64,000 nucleotides of DNA from Nocardia ignorata NBRC 108230 (GTDB taxonomy: Bacteria > Actinomycetota > Actinomycetes > Mycobacteriales > Mycobacteriaceae), in assembly GCF_001612905.1 (NCBI RefSeq), contig NZ_BDBI01000034.1, forward strand, positions 1-64,000. The letters run 5' to 3'. Of the stretch, positions 44,495 to 54,283 are shown in pieces. Position 1 is the stretch's first letter, and each line of letters starts with the position of its first letter. Position numbers and translations under genes: made by a program. The notes beneath the pieces are model-generated. The model ran no database searches and was not told the origin of the DNA. It saw only the letters and a program-made list of their open reading frames with translations.

Positions 44495-45553
44495 TCAGCG
44501 GTTCTCGGGCCTGCCCCAACCCTCGTCGTCGGGCTTACCGAGATCGGGCCCCGAGCCTGGGCCGCCGTGGCCGCCGCCACCTGTCCCCGGGCCGCCGTAA
44601 CCCTGGTCACCGGCACCCGGACCGCCATAGCCAGGCTGCTGCCCACCTGCACCCGGGCCGCCGTAACCGGGACCGCCGGGCTGCTGACCACCGTAACCGG
44701 GACCGCCGGGCTGCTGACCGTATCCGGGCCCACCGGGCTGCTGCCCACCGAAGCCGGGCTCACCGTAACCACCCGCACCCGGAGCGCCGTATCCCGGCTG
44801 CTCACCGAATCCACCGGCAGAACCGCCGTACGGCGGGTAACCCGGATCCGCGACGCTCTGACCACCGACGACCGGCCCACCGGTGATCACCCGGTAGGCG
44901 TAGGCCGTCGCCAGCACCGACAGCGGAATCGACACCAACAGACCGAGGCCACACAGCAACGCGCCGACGATATTGATGCCGAACAGCGCGAGTGCCAGCA
45001 ACAGCAGCGGCCCCGCATTGGCGGAGATCGCCGAAAAACTCGACTTGATCGCGGTGATCGCGTCCTGGTTCCGGTCGAGTACGAAGTAGAGCGTGAACCA
45101 GGTGAAGAAGGCGATCACGATGCCGGGCAGGATGCAGAGCACGAAGCCGATACCGGTGGCGATACCGACGAGCAGCGAAGCCACGATGATCGCGCCGACA
45201 TTGGTGAACTTGAAGAATTCACCGAATCCCGGTTTACGCCCGTCGGTTTCGTCCAGTGCGCCGCGCACCATCGCCGCGGAGATCAGATAGCCGACGACGG
45301 TGCTCACCATACTGCCGATGAACTGCCAGACACCGAATCCGATGCTGAAGTTGCCGCTGTAATCGGTGTCGGCGGAATTACCGAGCCCGAAGATGAAGTT
45401 GAGCGCCACCTGGATCACGGCGAAGATCAGGACGATACCGATCCAGACGACGACGTTGTTCTTGTATTTCTCCCAGGCGTACCCGAGAGCGGCGCCTACG
45501 CTGAGATCCGGTCTCGCCGGAGGATACCCGGGTTGCTGCTGTCCATACGTCAT
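44495..45553 (-). CDS. Gly/Pro/Gln-rich multi-pass membrane protein
   Basis: 352 residues. A short Tyr/Gln/Pro-rich N-terminus (MTYGQQQPGYPPARPDLSVG) leads to six or so membrane segments between about 30 and 225, including GYAWEKYKNNVVVWIGIVLI and FVLCILPGIVIAFFTWFTLY, resembling DUF975/glycerophosphoryl-diesterase-type membrane domains. The last 120 residues are GQQPGGPGYGG-type repeats, probably disordered. Function unknown; the tail resembles those of actinobacterial membrane proteins that phase-separate or interact at poles, but this is speculation. Confidence 0.75.
   Translation of the reverse strand: MTYGQQQPGYPPARPDLSVGAALGYAWEKYKNNVVVWIGIVLIFAVIQVALNFIFGLGNSADTDYSGNFSIGFGVWQFIGSMVSTVVGYLISAAMVRGALDETDGRKPGFGEFFKFTNVGAIIVASLLVGIATGIGFVLCILPGIVIAFFTWFTLYFVLDRNQDAITAIKSSFSAISANAGPLLLLALALFGINIVGALLCGLGLLVSIPLSVLATAYAYRVITGGPVVGGQSVADPGYPPYGGSAGGFGEQPGYGAPGAGGYGEPGFGGQQPGGPGYGQQPGGPGYGGQQPGGPGYGGPGAGGQQPGYGGPGAGDQGYGGPGTGGGGHGGPGSGPDLGKPDDEGWGRPENR
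44661..44750 (-). repeat. 30-bp tandem repeat coding GQQPGGPGYG units
   Basis: Two copies at 44661-44690 and 44691-44720 match at 29 of 30 positions; a third, degenerate copy follows. In-frame, so copy-number change would only lengthen or shorten the glycine-rich tail. Confidence 0.75.
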
Positions 45554-45671
45554 CCGAACCGCATCTCCTCATCGTCTGCGGCGACCGCGGCCGCCGTCAT
45601 GAGTCATACCGATCCGGCGTCATCGCGCTCACGCCGACATCGCCGATCATGGCATATGTCGGCGTCGCTTA

Positions 45672-46184
45672 TCAGCTCACATTCTCACGTTTGGGCAATT
45701 TCCATCCCGGACGCGGAAAATGGCAGGTGTAGCCGTCGGGATAGCGCTCCAGATAGTCCTGGTGCTCGGGCTCGGCCTCCCAGAATTCCCCAGCCGGGGT
45801 GACCTCGGTGACCACCTTGCCCGGCCACAGCCCGGAGGCGTCCACGTCGGCGATGGTGTCCAGCGCGATGCGCCGCTGCTCATCGTCGAGATAGAAGATC
45901 GCCGATCGGTAGCTCGAGCCGATGTCGTTGCCCTGCCGGTCCTTGGTGGTCGGGTCGTGGATCTGGAAGAGGAATTCGAGCAACGCACGGTAATCGGTCC
46001 GCTCGGGGTCGTAGACGATCTCGACGGCCTCCGCGTGACCGGGATGGTTGCGGTAGGTCGGGTGCTCGTTCTCGCCGCCGGTGTAACCGACGCGAGTCGA
46101 CAGAACGCCCGGTTGACGGCGGATGAGGTCCTGCATACCCCAGAAGCAGCCACCGGCCAGAATCGCCTTGCGGGTCTCGCTCAC
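45672..46184 (-). CDS. msrA: Peptide-methionine (S)-S-oxide reductase
   Basis: 170 residues from GTG 46184 with gaggagg upstream. Repairs methionine-S-sulfoxide. Catalytic Cys in [37 protein letters not shown] and FFQIHDPTT-like [19 protein letters not shown] are standard. The family's resolving C-terminal Cys is represented only by YTCHFP. Cytoplasmic. Confidence 0.94.
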   Translation of the reverse strand: MSETRKAILAGGCFWGMQDLIRRQPGVLSTRVGYTGGENEHPTYRNHPGHAEAVEIVYDPERTDYRALLEFLFQIHDPTTKDRQGNDIGSSYRSAIFYLDDEQRRIALDTIADVDASGLWPGKVVTEVTPAGEFWEAEPEHQDYLERYPDGYTCHFPRPGWKLPKRENVS

Positions 46185-46345
46185 AGATCCTCCTCGATGA
46201 GAACTCGTGGTCGCACATGTAGCGCACAACCATGGGAGTAGAACGCCGGATTCATCCCCGAAATTCCGCTCAGTACAGTCTCGCCCCGAGAGTTCACGCA
46301 ACACCGACCCCAGTGTTACCCACATTCGAGGAGGAATACGGCGCG

Positions 46346-46801
46346 ATGCCACGGTTCGGGGTTTCACAGTGTTCGGCGATCGCAGTGATCGCGGCAGCTC
46401 TTCTCACGGGCACGGCGGGCGGTGCCCTCGCCCATCCGGGCGGTCCCGACGACACCGTCGGCCAGAACACGACCAGCTGCGAGCAGGGCGGTGAAACGCT
46501 GTACGACGACCGGTACACCCGCGCGGCGGTCGGCCAGATCGATGCCGTGCTGGTAGCGGCGGACACGCGCGCACCGATCGCGGGCGGCAAGGTGGTGCTG
46601 ATCGGCCTCGACGCCTGTGGCGATTCGATCCACCGCCACCTGTTCACCGGCAATTCCGGCCAGGCCAGTTTCCGCGGCCTGCAGCCCGGCCGCTATCAGC
46701 TCACCGCCTACGCCAGCGACTCCGACGTACAGCCGATCACCTCCACCGAGGTCGCTCTCGACACCCCGAGCACCAAGACGGTCCGCTTCGTCGCAGGCTG
46801 A
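46346..46801 (+). CDS. Secreted protein with carboxypeptidase-regulatory-like domain
   Basis: 151 residues. Signal peptide ([20 protein letters not shown], cleavage near 29), a His/Gly/Asp-rich linker, then a beta-sandwich: [26 protein letters not shown] and [20 protein letters not shown], the pattern of transthyretin-like or SpaA/CarboxypepD_reg domains. Two Cys in [13 protein letters not shown] and LDACGDS may pair. gaggagg lies 9 nt before ATG 46346. Binding partner unknown. Confidence 0.75.
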   Translation: MPRFGVSQCSAIAVIAAALLTGTAGGALAHPGGPDDTVGQNTTSCEQGGETLYDDRYTRAAVGQIDAVLVAADTRAPIAGGKVVLIGLDACGDSIHRHLFTGNSGQASFRGLQPGRYQLTAYASDSDVQPITSTEVALDTPSTKTVRFVAG

Positions 46802-46804
46802 CGG

Positions 46805-46832
46805 TTCGGGCCGGGCATCCGTCCGGCCCGAA
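46805..46832 (+). terminator. Terminator after secreted beta-sandwich gene
   Basis: 10-bp perfect stem TTCGGGCCGG/CCGGCCCGAA with an 8-nt loop, 3 nt after the stop. Confidence 0.6.
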
Positions 46833-46905
46833 AACCATTGACGCCCAGCGCGTTCACCCCGTCCGTGATAGACATCACCCGAAGTGGAAAAGGGGTGGTT
46901 TCCTC

Positions 46906-48861
46906 ATGGAACCGACGGCCGCACAGCGCGCGACGCTCGCCGCGATCTGCAACACGTTCATACCGGGCGACGAGACCGGACTACCCAGCGCCGCCGACCT
47001 CGGCGCGGTGAAAACCATTCTCACGATCCTCGGCCGTAACCCGCGCGAGGCCGACCGCAAGCAGTTCGCCACCCTGCTCGACCTGTGGGACACCCGCGCG
47101 TTCGGCGCGCTCACCGGTACCGGTTTCCGGCGGTTCTCCACCCTGCCACAGGCGCAGCGCGAGGCGGCCCTGCTGCGGCTGGCGGATTCCCGGCTCGCCC
47201 CGCTCCGCGCGGTCTTCCAGGCCCTGAAACAGGCCTCCCTGCTGGCGTACAACGTCACCCCCGGCCCGACCGGCACGAATCCGCTGTGGGAGCGGATCGG
47301 CTACCCGGCACCGACCGGACCCGCACCCGACGCCGCCACACCGGAGCTGAAGCCGCAGCGGTTCACCCGGCCGACCACGCTCGACTGCGATGTGGTCGTC
47401 GTCGGATCCGGCGCCGGTGGTGGCACGGCGGCCGCCGTGCTCGCGCGGGCCGGGCTCGACGTGGTCGTGCTCGAGCGCGGAGACTACTACGACGACAAGG
47501 ACTTCGGCGACGGCGAACTCGCCGCGCTGACCACCCTCTACGCAGCAGGCCCCGCGACGACGGCGGAGGGCCAGCTCACACTGGTCGCGGGTAGCTGCCT
47601 CGGTGGCGGAACCGTCGTCAACTGGAGTACCTCGCTGCCGGTTCCCGACCGTGTGCGCGCGGAATGGGCCGACCTCGGCGTCCCCCAGTTCGCCGGTGAC
47701 GAGTTCGGCACCGCGCTCGATGTGGTGAGTGAGCGGATCGGCGTCACCCGCGCGAAATCGCCGATCTCGGCCCGCGACGGAATTCTCGAACGCGGCGCGC
47801 GAGCGCTCGGCTGGGACGTCGACACCCTGCCGCGCAATGTCGGCGACGCCTGCGACGCGGCGATCGAATGCGGTCGCTGCGGCTACGGCTGCCGCCTCGG
47901 CGCCAAGCAGTCGGCGACCAAGACCTGGTTGCGCGACGCCGCCGAGCACGGCGCCCGGCTGGTCGTCGACGCCGACGTCCGCACCGTCACGGTGAAAGCC
48001 GGTCGGGCGGAATCGGTATCGGCTCGCACCTCCGACGGCGTCGAGATCACGGTGCGCGCCCGCGCGGTCGTCGTCGCTGCGGGCGCCGTGCAGACGCCCG
48101 CGCTGCTGCGCCGATCGGGTCTGCGCAACCCGAATATCGGTCGCCACCTGCGCCTGCATCCCGCCGCCGCCGTGTTCGGGGTGTTCGAGGACGAGATCCG
48201 GCCCTGGGAGGGCGCGCTGCAGGCGCGGATCAGCAGGCATCACGCCGACCTGGACGGCAACGGCTTCGGCGTCATCTACGAGACCGGCCCGGTGCACCCG
48301 GGCCTGGCCACCGGGTTCATGAACTGGCGCGGCGCACGACAGCATCGCGACGCCATGCTCGAATTCGCCCGCACCACCTCCATCGGCGTCATCACTCGCG
48401 ACCGGGACCCGGGGACCGTGACGGTGGACCGCAGCGGCGAACCGGTGGTGAAATACCGGCTCTCCGACTACGACGCCGGACACCTGCACACGGGCATCGT
48501 CGGCGCGGCGACCATGCTCGAAGCCGCGGGTGCGCAACGCATCTACTCCGGTCACCAGGCGGGCATCTCCTTCACACCGGGCGCCGACGGCTCGCTCGCA
48601 CAGTTCGAGGCCGCCTGCGAACGGGCCGGATACGGCCCGGGGCGCTGCTCGATGGGCGCGCTGCACATCATGGGCTCGGCCCGGATGGGCGGCACGGCCG
48701 AGCAGTCCGCGACGGATCCGGACGGTGCCACCTGGGACGTCGGCAACATCGTCGTCGCCGACGGCTCGTGCTTGCCCACCGCACCCGGTGTGAACCCGAT
48801 GGTGACCATCGAGGCGATCGGGTACATGAACGCGACGCGGCTCGCGGCCGAGCTCACCTAG
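46906..48861 (+). CDS. GMC-type FAD oxidoreductase with gluconate-dehydrogenase-3-like N-domain
   Basis: 651 residues. N-terminal helical domain (about 1-130) resembles gluconate 2-dehydrogenase subunit 3. Then the FAD-binding GMC fold: DCDVVVVGSGAGGGTAAAVL with the dinucleotide motif, GGGTVVNWSTSLPVP, and the C-terminal SMGALHIMGSARMGGT and GVNPMVTIEAIGYMNATRLA. A Cys-rich stretch, CGRCGYGCRLGAKQS near residue 325, is typical of long-chain alcohol oxidase-like and cholesterol-oxidase-like GMC enzymes in mycolata. Likely oxidises long-chain alcohols or sterols; substrate not fixed. Confidence 0.87.
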   Translation: MEPTAAQRATLAAICNTFIPGDETGLPSAADLGAVKTILTILGRNPREADRKQFATLLDLWDTRAFGALTGTGFRRFSTLPQAQREAALLRLADSRLAPLRAVFQALKQASLLAYNVTPGPTGTNPLWERIGYPAPTGPAPDAATPELKPQRFTRPTTLDCDVVVVGSGAGGGTAAAVLARAGLDVVVLERGDYYDDKDFGDGELAALTTLYAAGPATTAEGQLTLVAGSCLGGGTVVNWSTSLPVPDRVRAEWADLGVPQFAGDEFGTALDVVSERIGVTRAKSPISARDGILERGARALGWDVDTLPRNVGDACDAAIECGRCGYGCRLGAKQSATKTWLRDAAEHGARLVVDADVRTVTVKAGRAESVSARTSDGVEITVRARAVVVAAGAVQTPALLRRSGLRNPNIGRHLRLHPAAAVFGVFEDEIRPWEGALQARISRHHADLDGNGFGVIYETGPVHPGLATGFMNWRGARQHRDAMLEFARTTSIGVITRDRDPGTVTVDRSGEPVVKYRLSDYDAGHLHTGIVGAATMLEAAGAQRIYSGHQAGISFTPGADGSLAQFEAACERAGYGPGRCSMGALHIMGSARMGGTAEQSATDPDGATWDVGNIVVADGSCLPTAPGVNPMVTIEAIGYMNATRLAAELT

Positions 48862-48887
48862 CTGTGCGCCCTCCTGCGCCGACCACA

Positions 48888-48899
48888 TAATCTGGGTCG
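48888..48899 (+). promoter_or_regulatory. Predicted leaderless promoter of pepA
   Basis: TAATCT (TANNNT) ends 6 nt before ATG 48900; no Shine-Dalgarno site. Confidence 0.5.
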
Positions 48900-50411
48900 A
48901 TGACCGCTGTTGCAGATCGTTCACTCGGACCGGAACTGGCACGCATCGAATCCCTCACCGCGGATACCGATGTGCTGGTGATCGGCTTGACCTCCTCGGA
49001 GAACGGACCGGCCATCGCCCCGGCCGACATGTTCGGCGACGTGCTCACCCCCGAGGTTCGCGCGGAGCTGCTCGACGCACTCGGCGCGGTCGGCGCCAAG
49101 GGCAAACCCGAGGAACTCACCCGGGTACCCGCGCCCGCGGCGCTGGACAACGTCACCAGCGTGCTCGCCGTGGGTCTCGGCGCGGCCGAGAAGGTCGACG
49201 CCGAGCAGGTCCGCCGCAGCGCCGGCGTCGCGGCCCGCGCGCTGTCGGGCACCGAACTCGTCGCCACCACCTTGTCCGGCATCGATCTGGGTGCCGCCGC
49301 CGAGGGCTTCTACCTGGGCGCATACACCTTCTCCGCGTTCAAGTCGGCCAAGAGCGCGCCCAAGCCCGACGAACAGCCGGTGGTCCGCGTCGAACTGCTG
49401 GTTCCGGAACCGGAATTCGGTGTGCTGGAACTGCTGCGCGCCCAGCTGGTCGCCGAAGCCGTCGCCACCGCACGCGATTTCGTGAACACCCCGCCGAGTG
49501 CGCTCTACCCCGCCGAGTTCGCCGACCGTGCCCGTGTGCTCGCCGAAGCCGCCGGGCTCGAGGTGGAGGTGCTCGACGAGAACGCGTTGGCCGCAGCCGG
49601 TTACGGCGGCATCATCGGCGTCGGCCAGGGTTCCTCCCGCCCGCCGCGGCTGGTGCGCATCACCTATGCCGGCGGGCCGAAGAAGGTCGCGCTGGTCGGC
49701 AAGGGCATCACCTTCGACACCGGCGGTATCTCGATCAAGCCCGCCGCGAACATGGAGAACATGACCTCCGACATGGCCGGTGCGGCGGCGGTCATCGCGA
49801 CCGTGCTGCTCGCCGCGCGCCTCGGTCTTCCGGTCACCGTCACCGCGACCGTGCCGATGGCCGAGAACATGCCGTCGGCCACCGCGCAGCGCCCCGGCGA
49901 CGTGCTCACCCAATACGGCGGCACCACGGTCGAAGTCATCAACACCGATGCCGAGGGCAGGCTCATCCTCGCCGACGCCATCGTGCGTGCCATCGAGGAC
50001 GAACCCGACTACCTCATCGATGTCGCCACCCTCACCGGCGCGCAGATGGTCGCGCTCGGCACCCGCACCCCGGGCGTGATGGGCACCGACGAGTTCCGCG
50101 ATCGCGTCGCCGAGATCTCGCGCGCGGTCGGCGAGAACGGCTGGGCCATGCCGCTGCCGAGCGAACTGCGCGCGGACCTGAACTCCAAGGTCGCCGACCT
50201 GGCCAATGTCACGCCGCACCGGTGGGGCGGCATGCTCGCGGCGGCGCTGTTCCTCAAGGAATTCGTGCCCGAGGGCGTGCAGTGGGCCCACCTGGACGTG
50301 GCCGGTCCGGCCTACAACACCGGCGGACCGTTCGGCTATATCGGCAAGGGCGGCACCGGTGTCCCGGTGCGCACGCTCATCGCGGTGATCGAACAGATCG
50401 GCGCGGAGTAG
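48900..50411 (+). CDS. pepA: Leucyl aminopeptidase (M17)
   Basis: 503 residues. Cytoplasmic hexameric metallopeptidase releasing N-terminal residues. The C-terminal catalytic domain has [16 protein letters not shown] with a metal-binding Lys and Asp, [11 protein letters not shown], and [13 protein letters not shown], the family signature; [17 protein letters not shown] follows. The N-terminal domain (about 1-170) is less conserved. Orthologue of Rv2213. It converges on a small minus-strand gene whose stop is adjacent. Confidence 0.95.
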   Translation: MTAVADRSLGPELARIESLTADTDVLVIGLTSSENGPAIAPADMFGDVLTPEVRAELLDALGAVGAKGKPEELTRVPAPAALDNVTSVLAVGLGAAEKVDAEQVRRSAGVAARALSGTELVATTLSGIDLGAAAEGFYLGAYTFSAFKSAKSAPKPDEQPVVRVELLVPEPEFGVLELLRAQLVAEAVATARDFVNTPPSALYPAEFADRARVLAEAAGLEVEVLDENALAAAGYGGIIGVGQGSSRPPRLVRITYAGGPKKVALVGKGITFDTGGISIKPAANMENMTSDMAGAAAVIATVLLAARLGLPVTVTATVPMAENMPSATAQRPGDVLTQYGGTTVEVINTDAEGRLILADAIVRAIEDEPDYLIDVATLTGAQMVALGTRTPGVMGTDEFRDRVAEISRAVGENGWAMPLPSELRADLNSKVADLANVTPHRWGGMLAAALFLKEFVPEGVQWAHLDVAGPAYNTGGPFGYIGKGGTGVPVRTLIAVIEQIGAE

Positions 50412-50762
50412 TCACTCATCCAGCTCGGCTTCCCTGGCCCGCCGCTGCTCGATGCGGCGGCGGGCGTCGAAGTCGCGCATCCGCTGGGGATAGCCCGTCT
50501 TGGTCACGTCGTATACCGGCACGCGCAAGGTGTCGGCCAGGCGGCGCGCGCCGTGCTCGCCGACGATCCGGCGCGTCCATTCGCCGTCCGCCGCCACCAG
50601 GACCGCTGTGACATCGGTCACAGTAGTCTTGGGCTCGACGAACGCCTCGACTCCGTGCCGCGCCCGCGCCCACTGCGCGAGCGCGCGCACCTCCGAGGCG
50701 TTCTCACGCGCGACTGACCTGCTCCGGCCCCGCACCCCGCGGAAACGATCCAGCAAACCCAC
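50412..50762 (-). CDS. Conserved small cytoplasmic protein, function unknown
   Basis: 116 residues from GTG 50762, where recognisable protein begins ([19 protein letters not shown]); the frame continues upstream but with poor composition. Helical, strongly basic and acidic, with [19 protein letters not shown] and [20 protein letters not shown], and an Arg/Glu-rich end. Similar genes occur between pepA and the E2 gene in related actinobacteria, sometimes labelled oxidoreductase without clear reason. No motif recognised. Confidence 0.7.
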   Translation of the reverse strand: MGLLDRFRGVRGRSRSVARENASEVRALAQWARARHGVEAFVEPKTTVTDVTAVLVAADGEWTRRIVGEHGARRLADTLRVPVYDVTKTGYPQRMRDFDARRRIEQRRAREAELDE

Positions 50763-51019
50763 CGGCTCAGCCCTTCTGCTTTCCGACGGAATTCTGCTCA
50801 CCGCCGTACATTCCATGGTGCCAGCTCCGCACGGATTGCCGCCCAGCGCCACAGACGCGGCGGGCGAGTGCAAGGATGGTTGCCGGAACAAGAACCAACG
50901 ATTCCCGGGAGTCCCGCCACACGGTCGGGGTGGACACACGCCGCGACCCGCGACGTAATGCCCACCGGGGTCGAAGCACTGTTGTATTACCCGTCGAACA
51001 GTCAGAGGAGTCAGAGGAC

Positions 51020-52753
51020 ATGGCCTTCTCCGTCCAGATGCCGGCTCTTGGTGAGAGCGTCACCGAGGGAACGGTGACCAGGTGGCTGAAGCAGGAAGGA
51101 GACACGGTCGAGGTCGACGAACCGCTGCTCGAAGTCTCCACCGACAAAGTCGACACCGAGATCCCGTCGCCCACCGCCGGTGTGCTGTCGAAGATCGTCG
51201 CCCAGGAAGACGATGTCGTCGAGGTCGGCGGTGAGCTCGGCGTGATCAGCGACGCCGGCGAAGCCCCCGCTTCCACCCCCGCGCCCGCCGAGGAATCCGT
51301 GGCCGCGGAACCCGAACCCGAGCCGGAACCCGAGCCCGCCGCGCAGGCACCGGCCCCCGAGCCCGCCGCCGCGCCCGCTCAGGCCGACGCGTCGTCCGGC
51401 ACCCCCGTGAAGATGCCCGAGCTGGGCGAGTCCGTCACCGAGGGCACCGTCACCCGCTGGCTCAAGGCCGTCGGTGACGAGGTCGCCGTCGACGAGCCGC
51501 TGCTCGAGGTCTCCACCGACAAGGTCGACACGGAGATCCCCTCGCCGGTCGCGGGCACGCTGCTCGAGATCTCCGCGCAAGAGGACGACGTCGTCGCCGT
51601 CGGCGGTCAGCTCGGTGTGATCGGCAGCGGCAAGCCCGCCGCCGCCCCCGCGCCGGCACCGAAGCCCGAGCCCGAAGCCGCGCCGGCACCGAAGCCCGAG
51701 CCGAAGCAGGAAGCGGCACCGGCTCCGAAGCCTGAGCCCAAGCCGGAGCCCGCTCCCGCGCCGAAGCCCGCGGCCGCCGCCAAGCCCGCGCAGGCGGCGG
51801 CGGCAGGTAACGGCAGCACCCCGTACGTGACTCCGCTGGTGCGCAAGCTGGCCGAGGAGAACGGCGTCGATCTGTCGAGCCTCACCGGTTCCGGTGTGGG
51901 CGGACGCATCCGCAAGCAGGACGTGCTCGCCGCCGCCGAAGCCAAGAAGGCACCGGAGCCCGCGCCCGCCGCCGCCCCGGCCCCCGCCGCGGCCCCGGCC
52001 AAGCAGACGGCGGCTCCGAAGCTGGCCGGTCTCGTCGGTTCCACCCAGAAGGCGAGCCGCATCCGGCAGATCACCGCGACCAAGACGCGCGAATCGCTGC
52101 AGACCACCGCGCAGCTGACCCAGGTCCACGAGGCCGACGTCACCAAGATCGCGCATCTGCGGCAGCTCGCGAAGGCGTCGTTCAAGAACCGCGAGGGCGT
52201 CAACCTGACGTACCTGCCGTTCTTCGCCAAGGCGGTCGTCGAGGCCCTCGGTGTGCACCCGAACGTGAACGCCTCCTACAACGAGGACACCAAGGAGATC
52301 ACCTACCACGCGTCGGTGCACCTGGGTATCGCGGTCGACACCGAGCAGGGTCTGCTCTCGCCGGTCATCCACAACGCCAGCGACCTGTCGCTGGCCGGGC
52401 TGGCCCGCGCGATCGCCGACATCGCCAACCGCGCCCGCAACGGTGGGCTCAAGCCCGACGAGCTGTCGGGTGGCACCTTCACCATCACCAACATCGGCTC
52501 CGAGGGCGCGCTGTTCGACACCCCGATCCTGGTTCCGCCGCAGGCGGGCATGCTGGGTACCGGCGCGATCGTGAAGCGTCCGGTGGTCGTCACCGACGAG
52601 ACCGGTGGCGAGTCCATCGGTGTGCGTTCGATGGTGTACCTGCCGCTCACCTACGATCACCGGCTCATCGACGGCGCCGACGCGGGCCGCTTCCTCACCA
52701 CCATCAAGCACCGGTTGGAAGAGGCGGCGTTCGAGGCCGATCTCGGCCTGTAG
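51020..52753 (+). CDS. sucB: Dihydrolipoamide acyltransferase (E2 of 2-oxo acid dehydrogenases)
   Basis: 577 residues from ATG 51020 (agagga upstream). Two lipoyl domains (about 2-77 and 133-210), each with the lipoylated Lys in [12 protein letters not shown]; Ala/Pro/Glu/Lys-rich linkers with repeated APAPKPEPE units; an E3/E1-binding domain ([20 protein letters not shown]); and the catalytic domain ending [18 protein letters not shown] with the active-site His. In M. tuberculosis this gene (dlaT, Rv2215) serves pyruvate dehydrogenase and the peroxiredoxin system, so succinyl versus acetyl specificity is open. lipB and lipA downstream make its cofactor. Confidence 0.94.
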   Translation: MAFSVQMPALGESVTEGTVTRWLKQEGDTVEVDEPLLEVSTDKVDTEIPSPTAGVLSKIVAQEDDVVEVGGELGVISDAGEAPASTPAPAEESVAAEPEPEPEPEPAAQAPAPEPAAAPAQADASSGTPVKMPELGESVTEGTVTRWLKAVGDEVAVDEPLLEVSTDKVDTEIPSPVAGTLLEISAQEDDVVAVGGQLGVIGSGKPAAAPAPAPKPEPEAAPAPKPEPKQEAAPAPKPEPKPEPAPAPKPAAAAKPAQAAAAGNGSTPYVTPLVRKLAEENGVDLSSLTGSGVGGRIRKQDVLAAAEAKKAPEPAPAAAPAPAAAPAKQTAAPKLAGLVGSTQKASRIRQITATKTRESLQTTAQLTQVHEADVTKIAHLRQLAKASFKNREGVNLTYLPFFAKAVVEALGVHPNVNASYNEDTKEITYHASVHLGIAVDTEQGLLSPVIHNASDLSLAGLARAIADIANRARNGGLKPDELSGGTFTITNIGSEGALFDTPILVPPQAGMLGTGAIVKRPVVVTDETGGESIGVRSMVYLPLTYDHRLIDGADAGRFLTTIKHRLEEAAFEADLGL

Positions 52754-52765
52754 CAGGGCATTTCG

Positions 52766-53662
52766 ATGAAGGTCGTCATCGCCGGTTCGTCCGGGCTGAT
52801 CGGGACGGCGCTCGTCGCGGCTCTGCGCCGCGACGGGCACGAGGTGTCCCGGCTGGTGCGCCGCGCTCCCGCGGCACCGGACGAATTCGCGTGGGATCCC
52901 GCGCGCGCCCAGCTCGACGAGCGGGCGTTGCGCGGGGCCGACGCGGTGGTGAATCTGTGCGGCGCGAGTATCGGTTCGCGCCGCTGGAACGGCAGCTACA
53001 AGCAATTGCTGCGGGACAGCCGGATCACCCCCACCGATGTCCTCGCCACGGCGGTCGCCGCCGCGGGCGTGCCGACGCTGGTGAACGCCAGCGGCGCGCA
53101 GTACTACGGCGGCACGACCGGCGACTCGATCGTCGACGAAACCGCTTCCAGCGGAACGGGTTTCCTCGCGACCCTGTGTCGCGACTGGGAAGCGGCCACC
53201 GCGCCCGCCACCGATGCGGGAGTGCGCACGGTACTGGTGCGCAGTGGGGTGGTGCTCGCCCGCAACGGCGGGATGCTGAGCATGTTGCACCCGCTGTACT
53301 GGCTCGGGCTCGGTGGTCGTTTGGGTAGCGGGCGCCAGTACACGCCGTGGATCTCCCTGGACGACGAGGTGGGCGCGATCGTCTTCGCGCTCACCCATCC
53401 CGACCTGTCCGGGCCGATCAACGCCGTCGGCCCGGCTCCGGTCACCAATGCCGAATTCACCCGCGCACTCGGTCGCGCCCTGCATCGCCCCGCCCCACTC
53501 ATCGTGCCCGCGTTCGCGTTACGAACGGCAGTCGGGGAGCTCGCGGACGAGGCGCTGCTCACCGGCCCACGGACCATTCCCGCCGCACTGGAAAAGGCGG
53601 GTTACACCTTCCAGCATCCGACCATCGGCGCCGCGCTCGCCGCGACTGTCGGCCGATCATGA
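52766..53662 (+). CDS. TIGR01777-family epimerase (SDR39U1-like)
   Basis: 298 residues, 12 nt after sucB. Extended SDR with the atypical N-terminus [48 protein letters not shown] and [13 protein letters not shown] are TIGR01777 hallmarks. Substrate unknown. Orthologue of Rv2216, with the conserved sucB-epimerase-lipB-lipA order broken here by extra genes. The stop overlaps the GNAT start (ATGA). A paralogue lies 622 bp downstream. Confidence 0.88.
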   Translation: MKVVIAGSSGLIGTALVAALRRDGHEVSRLVRRAPAAPDEFAWDPARAQLDERALRGADAVVNLCGASIGSRRWNGSYKQLLRDSRITPTDVLATAVAAAGVPTLVNASGAQYYGGTTGDSIVDETASSGTGFLATLCRDWEAATAPATDAGVRTVLVRSGVVLARNGGMLSMLHPLYWLGLGGRLGSGRQYTPWISLDDEVGAIVFALTHPDLSGPINAVGPAPVTNAEFTRALGRALHRPAPLIVPAFALRTAVGELADEALLTGPRTIPAALEKAGYTFQHPTIGAALAATVGRS

Positions 53663-54177
53663 AGGCGCCCATGCTGATTCGCGACGCCGACAAAGCCGAC
53701 CTGCCGACCGTGCTGGAGATCCACAACGCCAACATCGCCGAGTCGACCGCGATCTGGGACACCGATCAGGTGGATCTCGACGACCGGCTCACCTGGTTCG
53801 CCGACCGCACCGCGGCGGGTATGCCGGTGCTGGTCGCCGAGATCGACGGCGAGGTGGCCGGTTACGCGTCCTACGGGCAGTGGCGGCCCAAAACCGGCTA
53901 CCGGTATTCCGTCGAGAACTCCGTCTATGTCGGTGAGCGTTTCCAGCGGCGCGGTGTCGCTACCGCCCTACTCACCGAATTGATCGCTCGCGCAACCGAT
54001 TCCGGGCGCGTGCACGCGATGATCGCTGCCATCGAGTCCGGCAACGCCGCATCGATCGTCCTCCACGAACGGTTCGGGTTCCGGGTCGTCGGCGAATTGC
54101 CCGAGGTGGGTCATAAATTCGGTCGCTGGATGGATCTCACGCTCATGCAGAGGTTGTTCCCTCTCGAGCCGCGCTGA
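53659..54177 (+). CDS. GNAT N-acetyltransferase (PAT/Bar-like)
   Basis: 172 residues, ATG overlapping the epimerase stop. GNAT fold of the phosphinothricin acetyltransferase type: [39 protein letters not shown], and acetyl-CoA loop [18 protein letters not shown], then [19 protein letters not shown] homologues acetylate amino acids such as methionine sulfoximine; the actual substrate is unknown. Coupling to the epimerase is an insertion into the conserved sucB-lipB segment. Confidence 0.87.
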   Translation: MKAPMLIRDADKADLPTVLEIHNANIAESTAIWDTDQVDLDDRLTWFADRTAAGMPVLVAEIDGEVAGYASYGQWRPKTGYRYSVENSVYVGERFQRRGVATALLTELIARATDSGRVHAMIAAIESGNAASIVLHERFGFRVVGELPEVGHKFGRWMDLTLMQRLFPLEPR

Positions 54178-54271
54178 CATTCCACAGCCTTTCACCGGCG
54201 GGCCCGGAGCTCCGGCAGGCCCGGAGTCACGAAACGATGCTTGAACGCTTCATCGTCTGTCCGGGGACGGC

Positions 54272-54283
54272 TACAGTCGGGTT
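54272..54283 (+). promoter_or_regulatory. Predicted leaderless promoter of second TIGR01777 gene
   Basis: TACAGT (TANNNT) ends 6 nt before ATG 54284; no Shine-Dalgarno site. Confidence 0.45.

Noticed and set aside
51011-53485. 824-codon open frame on the minus strand
   Set aside because: It is antisense to sucB and the epimerase; its glycine-rich composition mirrors the Ala/Pro linkers of the E2 protein.
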